A DNA stretch of 64,000 bases. Origin: Chrysoperla carnea. Its lineage: Eukaryota > Arthropoda > Insecta > Neuroptera > Chrysopidae. Made by a program: the position numbers and the translations under genes. The stretch spans positions 37,442,640 to 37,506,639 of the forward strand of contig NC_058342.1 of the NCBI RefSeq assembly GCF_905475395.1, in the 5' to 3' direction. Numbering within the stretch: the stretch's first letter is position 1; every line of letters begins with the position of its first letter. Of the stretch, positions 35,425 to 48,263 are shown one piece after another. The notes under the pieces were generated by a model that saw only the letters and a list, made by a program, of their open reading frames with translations, did no database searches and had not been told where the DNA came from.

Positions 35425-38400
35425 TTAACTTTGGTCCATTTGATTTGAATCAATCAAAGAATGATGTCCTCCACTTTGATGTGAATCTTTTTGAATTGAT
35501 TCAAATATTGGTTGTAATTCAATAGTTGCTTTTATTTGTCCTACAAATTCTGTTAAATATGGATTCTTTTCTGTAAACAAATTCAATTCAATTCAATTAA
35601 TATCAAATCTTGAATAGTAATATTAATTATTATTAGTTACATGATTCATTTATTGATTGAATCAGTTGATTCAATCAAGTTAAAAGACCTATCAAATACA
35701 ATTAAACTTGGCTAAGTGTAACCTGCATTAGTGAGAAACCTCCATAACTAAAACTCATGCTGAGGTCCCAACACTTTATATCTGAGATACTGTATAAGGA
35801 GAATTTCAAGGAGGGAGGTTTGATTAACTTACACAGTAACGATAAAAACTCTCAAAATCTTTTCGAATTGCGGATAAGAGCGCGGATCGGGGCACAGCTA
35901 GTAATAAATAAATATTGTATTGTAAAAATAAAAAATAAATTTACCTGCATCTGGTATTGCATATAAAGCAGCTACAGCTCTTAAAGCTGATCGTTTTAAT
36001 TCATCTTGCTTTTCATATTCTTGTTTAACAGAATTAGCTTTCACTTTAAGAGTACAAGTAGCTCTTAATGGTTCCACTAGTCTTTCAAGTCCTTTTTAAA
36101 CAAAAATAATTATTAATAAAAGTTAATAGATAAAAATGATTTAGTTTTGACTTACTTTGTAATACAGTATTTGGACATAAAGTTGCTAAACGTGCTACCA
36201 TTAAATATGTCAACATTTTAATGTCGTAGTGATCTTTAAGACCACTTTCCACATGATTCAAGAACTCAAAGATGTCCAAGCGATCTAGACAGGTGTCTAA
36301 CAAAGTGTACATGCATTCGAAGGCTGCTTTTCTTATATCTAGTCCATCATCAACTGTATGTTTGAATGGACCCATTTCAAGTTCACGAATCAGTTCTTTC
36401 TATAAAATTAATAAAACAGAACACATTATTTATTAATTATTAACCCGTCAGCACTTGTCTCTATCCAGTAAGTTATCCAATCTTCAAGAAATGTGTGTGA
36501 TAAAACATACATAATGTGTTATTTTGTCATAATCGACAGCCGGGTGTAAAGTCTAAGTGTTCCTGCCGTGACAAGTAATATTGATATTGAAAGCTTACCT
36601 TGACTATGGTCTCTTGATATAATTGAGGTAATAAATATTCTAATAAATCGCGTACTAAAGATGGTTTATTGTGCGCAGCTGAATTGAACGCGACCAATGC
36701 AACTCTGCGTACATTCAGATCAGGATCTTGAAGTGTGGTCAAGAATTGTCTCATTGATTGCCTCAACAATGGATCAATTGTCTGCGGCTGATCGGATATT
36801 GTGAACTTGACAGCCGTGACGACTGTTGTACGCATCAATGGTGATTGTGACGATAAGGCATCTTGTAGTCGGGGTAATAAGTCTTGTGGATTGATTAAGG
36901 TTAATTTGCCTAAACATTCAGCAACAACGTTTCGTGTGCCTTCTTCGCTGCATTCACAGTGCTTGAACAGTTGTGCCCAGATCGCTGGTATGAAGTGCAT
37001 CAACGATTGAACTCCACTGGGAGTTGCTGACATGCAGGTGATGACCTCTTTCAACGAATGTAATAATAAATATTGTCTTTTGGGTTTTGTTTCAATTTCC
37101 CCTAAAATAAATGGTATATACAAAGGTAAGTTTCCTACAGCCACACTTCCAAGTGCGTAGCTAGCAGCAGATTTAATTTCTTCAGATGGTGGTGAAAATG
37201 AATGCAATATCACTGGTTTTAAATTCGATACTGAACTTAGATCGCTGCAACAAATCAAATTTATTAAATTTTATCTACTGTTACGGTCCCTTTAAATAAT
37301 TTTGAATAGATTTTATGTACTTACATGTGTCGACCGATTTCTCCAACAACAAATAATGCAAAAATATGATGAGCATCGGTGCGTGTCTCTTGCAAGTCCT
37401 TTAAGAACTGTTCGACGACAAGTAAGGCTTCTTGAGGATCAGATATCACAACAGCTGCCACACACTTGGCCAATGAATGGAAGGCTTGTTTATGCAACAC
37501 TGGCACATTTACGTTGACGTTCACATTCTTGTTGCTTTGACTTGAGTTTGAGTTGTTGTTCGAACCACCTGTGTTGCTAACAGATGTCGCTTGTTGCACT
37601 AACAAAACAAGTAGATCGGTGCGTGACAGTTTTGGTAATCTAGCACGAACAAGCACTTGAAAGAACTCGAGCATTGCTTGAAGGGCAACGCCTTGCAACA
37701 AAGGTGACTTGACCAACGTGATGACTTCAGGCAGAATGAGATCGGTTTGATCGACCAACGTGAGCGGTTGTAATTCGGAGATAGATGTTAACAATGTGAG
37801 AGTTAGTTGAGCGATATGCAAATCGGATTCGTTGATCAGTGGTGGCATTTCAACAACCACTTTTTGTAATAATTCTGGTGATAAGGCAGAACTGTAGTTA
37901 CGTATTAGAGTGTCCAATAGTGTTAATGATGCTAGTTTTAACGATCGTTGATTTTTACGGAGGAAAGATCCAAGTATAGGAACAGCATCATCCTACAAAT
38001 AAAGATAAAGTTATAGATATTCAAATGATATTACAAATCACTTTTATTGGAAATTTTTCTTCAGAGAGTGTCTAGAAACCCTCAGAAACAATCACACAAA
38101 ATATTTTTTACATTTAAACTTTTTTTCTATCTCGAATATTGCTAGAATACTAGAATATGCGGCGCCACAATGGTACCCTATAATTGTTGGTTTGTGATCA
38201 CTCTGTATATTATGTACAGTCTGTATATATACAACATGGAATGCAAGGTGCTAAAATAACACAAAGAGAATTATAATGGATTCATATTTACCAAAATTGA
38301 ACGTAAGTCTATCTTTAAGGGTGAAGCTGCCACTTTGTTGAGTGCTTTGACGGTGGTCAAACGTGTGATTTCATTCTTCAAACGATCCAAGAATATTGGT

Positions 38401-41303
38401 AAACAGATGCACAACTCACGTTGTAAATAATCACCCAAATTACACAATATTTGTCCCATACAAGCAATCGCACGTTCTTTCACTTCTTGATCGATGTCTT
38501 GAGCACGTAGTCGGATCAACGTGTGTTTGTAAATGTCGTCCGTGTAGATTGTAAAGTCGAATGCAATTGGTGTTTCCAGTGGACGTATTACTTTCACCAA
38601 CTCACGTAGCACATTCAATGCCTCGGCTGTTATTTTATAAAAACTATCGCCTACAGCAGCTACAATTGGTGGCATCAATACCCCCATGTGTGGATGGAAC
38701 ACAGCTGGTGAATGTGTTGTTATCAAACAGTGTACAAAGTTTAATGTGTCTATTTTCATGTTGCTACTTGAATTCTTATCACTAAAATCAAATCAATTCA
38801 CTTCATCTTAACCTCAATTCCATTCAAAATCATTTATGTAATACAGTCAAACCTGAGTAAGAGAGAACTGGCTAGAGACTAGTAATATTAAGTTGACTTA
38901 CCCTAATGAATAAATGATTCCTGGTATTAAAGCTTCAATATGATTGGTTAAAGCTCCAGGTAGAACAGTAACAAGTTCTTTCAATAATGAGAAACAATCT
39001 TGTCTAGTTTTGATGCTCTTGTCACGCATCAACTTGTGCACAGCCTTCACAATGTCTGGTATTTGTTTCTGTAACATAGTGATTGGTGATTGGTTCATCT
39101 GTTGAACATGATCTGATGGAACTTGTGCTGTTCCTGTTACAGGTACTGCTACTGTGTCTCTGCTAGGCAATGATTTTGTTTGACGTAATAATGCGATGTA
39201 CGCATGAAATATATCAGATTTAACATTTTCTTCACGTTCTGAAAAAAAAAAATCAATTGTATAAATATTATCAAAGATAATAAATGAGAACTCTAGGATA
39301 TTTCGAAATAAATTTCAATTTTTATCCGTGCATCGGATCAAAAAGTGAAAGGACTTTTAGCCTTAGAATTTTATTTTCTACCTGATGATTTATATCAAGG
39401 ACGTCCATTACTCTTGTAACACCCTGTTTGAGTATTGAGTTAGTCAGAGTTAGAGTTAGCCACCTACCTTTAAATCTTGATATTAAAGCTGGAGACACAT
39501 ATTTATAGAAGTGGACCATGAGTTCATGGCGTGTAATGATGATTGCTTCCAAACACTTAGCAGCAGATCTTCTCACCTTCCAGCTCATGTCATCATCATC
39601 ACTGTACTCGTCGTTGTCATCGTCATTGTCACCATTATCGTCTTCAGTCTCCATCATGCCAGCACCCCCTGCATTAGTCATGATACAATCATCTTGACCG
39701 TCAACAGCAACACGTTTAATCACCAAATCGTCTTTGTCGTCCTCATCTGAATCGTAGTTGTAATTAGGATCATATGTCATGTAATTTAAACAAAGATCAG
39801 TTATCTGCAAATCAAATACAAACAAATTACAATGCTTTAAGACACATTTTCCGGAGAAAAAAACACATATGCCGTCGTCCGACTTTCAAAATTCAAGCGA
39901 TTCACATCTACGATAATTGAGATCCCCAATATATGGACCTAGAGTAAAGGAATTGATTTTTCTTGGTCAATATGGGACGGTTTTTTAATTAGAACTCTTC
40001 GTCATGCTGAAAGATGCCCAGAATTCGAAAGGTTACATTAGGGCTTATATCAGTATCTTCTCAAATAGTCAGGCCATCCTTCGGGCCCTTGAGACGTCAA
40101 GATTCCAATTGGAGATAGTCTATGAATGTTTCGAGGAGCTGAATCGCCTGAATGAAGCAACGGACTCGCTGGTACAAGTACGAGCGGGATCGTCACAAAC
40201 GCCGGTTTCCTCCGAGCCTGCCATTCCTGCCTGATGAGAAAGTTATTTAATTTTTTTGAACTTACAGTGGGTATGTATGGAGTCATCTCTTTTGGACAAC
40301 GATGTACAAAGGCTTCAAAGGCTTGTAAACAGTATTCACGCAGTTCTTCATCATCTTCTTGGCTGTATGCAACAACAACCGGTACAATACGTACCATGTA
40401 GTCACCAAAACGATGTCCAGCATGACGACTAATAATTATGATAAACATAAATATTAATTATATTTTAATTAAATTATTTATAATTTATAATCTTACCATA
40501 TTGCTGCCATACATTGAATATATGTACGATTTGTTGATTGAATCGCTGCTGAAGATGCTGTGTTTGAAGCAGATGACAACGACTCCAAAAGATAGTTGAT
40601 GATCTTACTGTACATTTGAGGACTGCAAGATAGGACAAAGTAACCCAATGCAACAATGGTACGTTTACGTACCGCTTGTCTGGACGAACATAGTTGTGGC
40701 AACAAAGAATTTAATATTTGTTGTTGAAATGCAATAATCAATGATCCAAAACGTGATAAGAGATCAGCTAAAATATCAAGAGCTTCTAGTTGAACCGAAA
40801 CATCTTCCTGTTTCTCGATGGCGGTACTCAAACGACCAGTGATTCGTCTACACACGTTCGCAACAAGATTATGATTGTTGGAAGGCAACTCACAAATCAC
40901 CGTTTTCAATCCAATACTAGAAATATCACGCAATTGTTCCTTGTCTGACACCATATTCGTACACAAAGTATCAACGATTGTTTCCACTTGGAACTCCTTC
41001 ACTTTATTGACGAGTGGACCCAAACATTTCACAGCTAAATTTTGTACTTCACCATTTTTGTCTTCTAATAATTTGAGAACCATTCGAACAACTTTACGTT
41101 CGGATTCATCATCAAGTTTGATTGAATCCTTTTGTAATTCATTCATTAAATCATTCGTAGCCATAAATCGGAAATCTTTATCTGTTGAACACATCTAAAA
41201 CACAAACACAAACACAAATAAAACACAATTAATTAATTAATTAAATTTTAAATTGAATTACCTTCTCCAATAAATTGGAAATCTGGTATGAAACATTCGC
41301 CAT
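35425..41303 (-). CDS. Cand1: Cullin-associated NEDD8-dissociated protein 1 (CAND1)
   Basis: Eleven exons: 41262-41303, 40497-41194, 40266-40428, 39468-39804, 38902-39238, 38292-38781, 37325-37992, 36599-37244, 36156-36399, 35945-36091, 35425-35570. They total 3918 nt, in frame throughout, 1305 aa. The start [14 protein letters not shown], the block [20 protein letters not shown] and the C-terminal [20 protein letters not shown] are nearly invariant CAND1 sequence. The protein is a superhelix of about 27 HEAT repeats. It wraps unneddylated cullin-RBX1 and exchanges substrate-receptor modules of cullin-RING ubiquitin ligases in cytosol and nucleus. It is somewhat longer than the roughly 1230-residue human protein. 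The excess is mainly an expanded acidic loop before [10 protein letters not shown] (about residues 314-366), a Gly/Ser/Asn insert in exon 7 ([20 protein letters not shown]) and an insert before the SPITMLQKQ segment in exon 5. Introns are short; one (39805-40265) holds a retroelement fragment. Very secure. Confidence 0.97.
39319..39429. mobile_element. Partial MITE, family F, in CAND1 intron
   Basis: TTATCCGTGCATCGGATCAA AAA at 39319 and GGACGTCCATTACTCTTGTA ACACCCTGTT at its end match, in the same order and orientation, the right half of the element at 48264-48607. Confidence 0.65.
40004..40237 (+). pseudogene. Degraded retroelement RNase H-like fragment in CAND1 intron
   Basis: An uninterrupted 76-residue frame, antisense to CAND1 and within its third intron. 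It contains [15 protein letters not shown] followed by [10 protein letters not shown]. This has the shape of the RNase H segment of insect non-LTR retrotransposons, where a (F/Y)SDSQAALxAL stretch is followed by an ECxxxLNxL helix. The catalytic Asp position is Asn (FSNSQ), and no reverse transcriptase is adjacent, so it is a dead fragment. Class assignment is by motif only. Confidence 0.55.
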
Positions 41304-42175
41304 GATTAAAGTTGTTGATAGTTTTGAGCTGTTGTTAAGGATTTATATTTGATCAAGTTGTTAATGACAAACAACACAAAACTCACTAAACAAATTAAAT
41401 AAAATTATTAATTAATTAACAAATAATAATAATTAAGTATTTAAATAAATGATTGTAATGAATGTCAATGTATTTTGTATCAAATTTCAATATATTCAGT
41501 TTCAGAAGAATTCAGTTCACTGTTCAGCATCAGATCAGCATTCAATTCTTCAATTCAGAATTCAGTTGTTGATTTGATCAAACTACCATTCATTCTTCTT
41601 TCTTATTTAATCTTGTTTGAATCATTCAATATTCTGTAAAATAATTAAAATTAACAATTATATTAAAATAATAAACATATTAATTGATATGTAGTATTAA
41701 ATTAATATTAAATATATTTAATTTGATAGCTATACCGGTAAAATAAAGTAATAAGCAACACTTACATTCACATTCATTGCATTGCATATCATTCATATCG
41801 TATTAGTATTATTTATTATTTGATTCACTGCTATGTTCACATCACTCATCAGTGATCACTGCTCACTACACTGTACAGTACCTGTGTCTGTGTCTCCTCA
41901 TAGTACGGGCGTCAACAACAAATTGCATTGATCACTTCCTCTCGAGCGATAATTTTTTTGAAAATGCTTCAAAGAGTTGTATCATTAAGCCTGCGTAGTG
42001 ATAGTCAGTTGCGATTCCTATCCAGGTAGAAAAAAATCATTTTCTCCTGATTGAGAATTTATCAAATTATATGCTAACTCAATATCTTGAAGAAAAAGAG
42101 TCAACTGAGAATATATATAGAAATTTCTTCTTCTCAATAGAAAATTTATCATATGTTATTGTAAAAACTAAAAAT
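41304..42175. promoter_or_regulatory. CAND1 5' flank, part of divergent CAND1-COG3 spacer
   Basis: Upstream of the CAND1 ATG on the minus strand, and part of the 2.1 kb separating the divergent CAND1 and COG3 starts. It contains ATTCAGTT/AATTCAG near-repeats (41495-41575). No TATA box or initiator could be assigned with confidence. Confidence 0.3.
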
Positions 42176-42319
42176 GTCAGCAGGCTGTATCTCGGTGGGA
42201 AGATTGTTGATGCCCTGAAAAATGTAACGCAGGAGCGATAGATGCTCCCGTCTAACTCCTCCGTTATAACTTGCAAAGCATCAACTGGCGATCTTTCCAT
42301 CGAGATACAGCCAGATGAC
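42176..42319. mobile_element. Palindromic MITE in CAND1-COG3 spacer
   Basis: GTCAGCAGGCTGTATCTCGG TGGGAAGAT at left is matched, in reverse complement at right, by GTCATCTGGCTGTATCTCGA TGGAAAGAT. The arms continue inward with a GTTGATGC block. About 144 bp. The overlapping 80-residue frame is spurious. Confidence 0.8.
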
Positions 42320-43391
42320 ATATATATTTATCCATAGTTGCTTATAAGCTATCATTACTAAATTTTTAGTTCAGAGGAAATTATTGAAAGCTGACTCCTG
42401 GACTATCAGACCTGTACCACATACTTATCAAATACATACTTCTCACTCTCTATTTTTGACTTTATCTCTGCTCTGTATGTGTAAGCCGCGATCTCTTGTC
42501 TTCGTCTTCTATACTAAACTAAATAAGCTCTGTTCTGTCTAAAAGTCTACAAATAATATTCATTCGTATGAAACTAGCTACACTATGATTATCATGATTT
42601 ATCTCGAATTGTATACATAGCTTTCTATTCTATTTTACTACTAATCTAAAGGTTTGTTTACACTATAAAAGAATCAGAAAACATAATAGCGTAAACACGT
42701 AAATTTAAACAAGTAGATACTTGAACGAAATCGTACTAGCTAAAAAAATAACACAAAAAATGAAAAGTTTGACCCAAAATCAGTAGGTTTCAAAAAAAAT
42801 CCATTCAGATCGGAAAAACTTTGGGTGTATTATGAAAAAATCGAACTTTATGACGCCATTGACATCCAAAGAACTAAATTTTGTTCTATCACATCCAAAT
42901 TTTAACCAATTTTAATAAACCAAGTATGAAACTAAACAAAATAAATCCTTATGTAAATCTTTATTATTAGATTCCGAAAGAACTAAAAGGAAGCAATTTA
43001 TAGATAGCAAAAACGTTAGGAAAAACTACCAATTTACTGAGATACTAGAAACAGAAGTTTTGTACTTTTAATTAAAAATATTTAATTAAATAATAATTTA
43101 ATAATTGAAGCAATTGTGGAATCTGAAGGAGCCTTTAGAGAATAATTTTTTGAAAAATGATCACGCTATCTTTATTATTTTACAATAATACAAAAAGTAT
43201 TTTGAATATTGCTAAATTTAAAATACTTTTACTTGAATCTAATAGATGGCTGATCAGAAAAATTGCTGTTTACATTTTATTCGGTAGATGAGTTGTTGGT
43301 TGTGTACGTCAAATAAATAAAAGAATATGGTTATGTTTGATTTAACTAAATAAATTATTTGTAATGAAATTAATAATAATAAATAAAAATA
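42320..43391. promoter_or_regulatory. COG3 5' flank, AT-rich
   Basis: Non-coding sequence before the COG3 start (AAAAATAATGG context). I see no further exon, palindrome or known motif in it. Confidence 0.3.
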
Positions 43392-46300
43392 ATGGAATCA
43401 AATGAAGTAAACAGTATTAATAATAATAATAGTGGAGCTGCTGGTACTCAAATAAGTGAATCAAAAGTGGTGGACAATGAATTGAATGCAAAACATAATA
43501 CAGAAATATGGAATTCAGTGAATTCAATTGCACCATTAGATGATCAATTTATCCAATCTTTACAACAGATTGAACAATACAATAAAAATGTACGTAATAT
43601 TGTACTATTACTGTGACTATCGCAAGTCACCAAGTGGTGCTGGGACCGTCAACGTTCTTGATTATTGATTATTATATATAATTAATAATAAATTAATTAA
43701 TTGTTTGTTTTTAGTTAATAATTGATAATAAATTAATAAGCAATGATACTAAAACATCAAAATCATTAATAAAAACTAGCACTAGTTCTAGCAAGACGAC
43801 ATCTGTCAATCAATTTATAAAGTTGCATGAACAACTTGGAGTTGACTGCGTTGAAAATGATTTTGAAGAGAATGAAATTGTGTTGAGACGATATTGTTTA
43901 CACATGCAAACATATGCAGATAGATATTTTAAATTAAGTGAACAGGTAAGTCACATGTCACACCTGTCCTGTCATCCTTACATTAAATTTAGTTTAGCAA
44001 ATCAAGCATTTGACCCTGGTCAATCTCGTTAGCATTTGGATTTTGTTTTTCTTGATCGCGATAATTACTACTATTCTCCTTTGCCACTTCATTGAAACAG
44101 TCCCAAAAAGTGTCATGAGCTTCAGGTTTGAGCAGGTGAGGAAGGTGGAGATAATCTGTTACTGCCAGAAGAAGATTTGTCATTAGAGGTTTTTTATATA
44201 ATCTTTCATGATTTTCTGTCCGGCTTTTTCAGTTTCAAGAACTTCTAAATAGTCCGACTTGAACCACGAAGACAAGTGAAATAAAGTGGTACTATTGGGC
44301 CGAATATTCGATAGCCGGATATCTAGCGCTTCGGCCTTGTATCTGAATTATGATTTTCTTAAATATTGATTTGAATTATTTGTTTTGTTTTTAGATAACA
44401 AGAACAGTGAATGAATTAACATTGTTATTGAATCGATATGTGCGAGTAAGTGAATCAACGCACGTGTTGGACGTGCACTCACGTCAACTAGTCTCCATTC
44501 AACAGCAACTTAAACAAATCAATACGATATTAACAAAAGAATTAAATTATTATTTAACATCACGTTTAGTATTACAACGTATTAACTTTAACAACAATAA
44601 TAACGCTGGTCAACAACAACATCAACATCAACATGGTTCATTTAGTTCAATTAACAATTTGGTTGGAACTCAACAGTTTTATCAAATATTAGATCAAATT
44701 GATGATGGTATTCAATATACGTCTAGTCATGTAAGTTACTTACTTTAGTCATGTAATTCTATCTACGACACGACTACATTATTTTAAGGTATTTCGGATG
44801 CTACGGGGAGGGAGGGATCAATACAATGTTTAAATAAAAATAACTTATCTTTTTTAATTAACATTTATTATGAAAATTTTAATTATGTTCCGGAAGAACT
44901 AACAAAAAATGGCAACAACTAACAAAGGTATTAGAATCCGAAATACCTTTCAAATATATAAATAAATAAATAATTATATAATAAAATTTAGTTTGAATTT
45001 TTTTAGCCATTACATAAACAATCAGAATTATATTGCAATCAATACAAGTATTCATTGTCTGTTGTTATAACATTAATAAAAACTTATATAACAAATGTAT
45101 TGGAACAAGCAACAAACGAAGCGATAACAAGTAGTACAAATACAAATACAAGTACTAGTACAAGTACTGAACAACAACAACAACAATTAAAATTGAGTAC
45201 AACAACAGATACAGAATTAGATCCAGCTATCTCATATTATTATGGTAAATTCCAAGCAGTTTCTTATAAAATTCAACCAATTATACAACAAATAGAAGCA
45301 AGATGTCACAAGAATAAAGAGTAAGTCGAGCGAATTTATCATTATCACTATCAAAAACAAGTTAAGGGGGTCATATACGAGCTAAATGTTTATCTATCTC
45401 TATTCTTTTTAAAAATCTTTTCAACCAATTATGTATTAAAGATATTTTCCACATCAAATAAAGTGAAAAAACTAAAACCCCGACGATCTTATTAGTATGA
45501 AAACAAGAAAATACATTCATCTGAAATTGTTATGATAAGTAAAATCGTCATTACAGTCAGGGGACCTCTTTTCTGTCCTGTAGAAAACTGTTTACTCTTA
45601 AAGGTCCCCCCACTGTAATGACGATTTTACAGACTCAACAAGTAGGATCATCAGAGATTCACATGTTATGAAGATGATAAGTGAATCGACAGTGTCCTGT
45701 TAAAAGTGGGAGCACTGTTCTCAACTGTGCTCTAGTATACGTTGACCCCCTTAATAAAGTAATAAATAATTGAAGTAATAAATGAATAAATTAATTAATT
45801 TTAGGTATGAACATTTATTAAATGAAATCCAACAAATCTACGTGGATAAACGTTACGAACTGATGAACGACAGCATTGGCAACTCAATCAAAACGTTGGC
45901 TTCCAAGAATCAATCGGATCGTTCTTTATTGTTTAGAACTGCTTGTTCTTTGTTCATGTTGTTGTGTCAAGATGAACATCAATTGTATTACGTGTTCTTT
46001 AGTACAGGAGCTACACCAAACAACACGTCTGCTTCCACTGCTAAACTACAACAATATCTAGCATCAATATGTGAACACTTGTACGACACTTTACGTCCAT
46101 GCATTGTTCACATTGAACATATTGAAATATTATGTGAACTCTGTTCAATCTTAAAATATGATGTTTTATTTAACATTGAACACAATAATATAGGTGAGTC
46201 GTACTACCACTCCAGTCTATATGCACATATAAGTCTATGAATGTGCTTAAACACATATACAAGGACAAGTCATAGACTTATATGTTGTTAATTCACACAA

Positions 46301-48127
46301 TTATATTAATAAATTATTAAACAATTATCGGCTAAGTGGCCGAGTTAGTAAAGGTACCATCGCCTTTACTTGTTCAGCTACTTAGACGTAACTTTGATCA
46401 GAACCATTTGCTAACTTGATATTTGACGTTACGTTACAGATAAAGATCGTGAAGCGTTGCAAGCTTTTAATACAGTTGTACAAGAATTACTACGTGACAT
46501 ACAAGAGCGTTTAGTGTTTAGATCACACATTTACTTTAGATGTGACATCTTACAATATCAACCTAGTGCTGGAGACCTGGCGTATCCGGAGAAGCTACAA
46601 ATGATGATGAACATTGTAAGTCAACAGAACGAGTCATTACAGTCCGAATACAAACACAGAGACAGAGACAGACAGCAGAATACAAACACATCATCGACGT
46701 TACGTCGTACTGAGTCATCACAAAGTGTCGTCTCATCGGTCAATCAAAGTGCGAGTGTGAGTGTGAGCGCAGTGTCATCACATCAACCTAAACCCATCAC
46801 GATCACTGACCTGCAAGGCATGTGGTATCCAACCATCAGACGATGTTTACAATGTTTGTCGAGATTGTATCGATGTGTGGACGTTCAAACATTCCAAGGA
46901 TTGTCTCAAGAAGCCATCTCGTTCTGTGTTATTAGTATTAATAATGCTGGAACGTTAATAACACAGCGTAAAGTAAATCACTTTCTTTAATTTACTATAC
47001 AGGGTGTTCCGTGACTCGATGGACATAGCTTAAGAGCGTATTCTTTGGAAAGTTTTAAGTCGAAAGTGTTTTATATACTTCTGTTCAAAAGTCAATAGTT
47101 AAGGAGTTATGTCTATCGAATCACGAGACACTCTGTATAATTGAATTGATTTTTTTAAATAATAACTGTTGATATACAATTGAATTGAATTTCGTTTTAG
47201 AGTCCTCTAGATGGTGATCTATTTCAAATAAAACATTTACTCATATTACGTGAACAAATAGCAGCATTCCAAGTGGATTTCACTGCCCGTGAAACTACAC
47301 TAGACTTTACCAAAGTGAAAGAAGCAGCTGCTGACTTGATGCATCGTAAAAACTTGTTTAAAATGGATTCAAACAATGCCATTCTTAAGTTCTTGCTAGA
47401 AGGTACACCTCAAGTGAAAGAACATTTGCTGGACTCCAAAAAGGATGCAGACCTTCAATTGAAGAAGACATGTCAACATTTAATTATGCACGTTACCAAT
47501 TTGTTAATTGATCCACTGCAACAATTAAATCAAAAAGTAATTGTTACAATTGTTATTCAAAAATTAACTTTAACTAATTCAATTTGTTTTATTTTATTTT
47601 AGATTCAGGATTATCGAAAAGTTTGTGGTCAAGAATTTAATTTACAAAAATTTCGTGCTGAAAAATGGACTGAACCAGAAAATTTAGCAAGTATTGTGAA
47701 CAACGTGAAACGTATTATAAAAACACGTATTACACCCATACAGAATTCAATGACGCTGTACATTCACAACCGTGAAACTGAATCCATACTATTTCGTCCA
47801 ATAAAGGTAATTATTTATATTTTAAATTGATCATGAGATCGTTTAAATGGTCGAGTGCTGACGGGGTAAATAAATAATTGAATAATGTGTTCTTTGTTTT
47901 AGAATAATATAATTGGTGCATTTGTTCAATTAGAACAATTATTATCAGAATGTTTATATGAATGGAATGAATTGTTAACAATCAGTTGTCCTACAGCTGA
48001 TCAAGTTTCATTAATGTTGTCATCAGTCACTCTTTTAAACTCCCAACAACAACAGCAACAACAACAACAACATTCTATTAATATTGTTGATAACTCTACC
48101 AACACTACTAATGTTAACAATAAATAA
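43392..48127 (+). CDS. Cog3: Conserved oligomeric Golgi complex subunit 3 (COG3/Sec34)
   Basis: Nine exons: 43392-43589, 43715-43945, 44395-44730, 45007-45320, 45805-46193, 46440-46972, 47201-47536, 47603-47806, 47903-48127. They total 2766 nt, in frame, 921 aa. Diagnostic COG3 blocks are [52 protein letters not shown] and [22 protein letters not shown]3 is a lobe-A subunit of the COG tether, which captures retrograde intra-Golgi vesicles. The family average is about 830 residues; the excess comes from low-complexity inserts rich in Gln, Asn, Thr and His (for example QQQHQHQHG in exon 3, [10 protein letters not shown] in exon 4) and a Gln/Asn-rich C-terminal tail. AATAAA motifs overlap and follow the stop. 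The gene is divergent from CAND1 and convergent with FICD. Several introns hold palindromic elements. Very secure. Confidence 0.96.
45362..45754. mobile_element. Nested palindromic element in COG3 intron 4
   Basis: The outer inverted ends are TTAAGGGGGTCATATACGAG and, reverse complement at right, TTAAGGGGGTCAACGTATAC. A second strong inverted pair lies inside at 45539-45630 (GTAAAATCGTCATTACAGTC / GACGATTTTAC with AGGGGACC / GGTCCCCC). The element fills most of the 484-bp intron. Confidence 0.75.
46999..47136. mobile_element. MITE, family B, copy 2, in COG3 intron 6
   Basis: ACAGGGTGTTCCGTGACTCG ATGGACATAGCTTAAGAGCG at left; the right end, reverse complement ACAGAGTGTCTCGTGATTCG, closes the palindrome. 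It shares TTTTAAGTCGAAAGTGT with copy 1 at 12756. It starts 26 bp after the exon 6 donor. Confidence 0.8.
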
Positions 48128-48263
48128 ACAATTTAATTATTAATAATATTGTAATTTATTTTATTAATTATTTTATATATATATATATTATATTGTTACA
48201 AATATATAAACTTTGGTGTTTGTTTATTTATTTACACTTGTTCTTGTCTTTAACCAAATAAAA
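48128..48263. other. COG3 3' flank with polyadenylation-type motifs
   Basis: AT-rich. AATAAA occurs at 48119-48124 and 48123-48128, overlapping the stop codon, and a (TA)n run follows at 48174-48188. Confidence 0.45.

Noticed and set aside
42079-42321. 80-residue minus-strand frame between CAND1 and COG3
   Set aside because: It runs across a palindromic MITE; both ends encode the same arm read in opposite directions.
46320-46440. Possible tRNA-like segment (GGCTAAGTGGCCGAGTTAGT) in COG3 intron 5
   Set aside because: The first bases resemble a Leu/Ser tRNA D-arm start, but no anticodon arm or GGTTCGAATCC T-arm follows at the right spacing.
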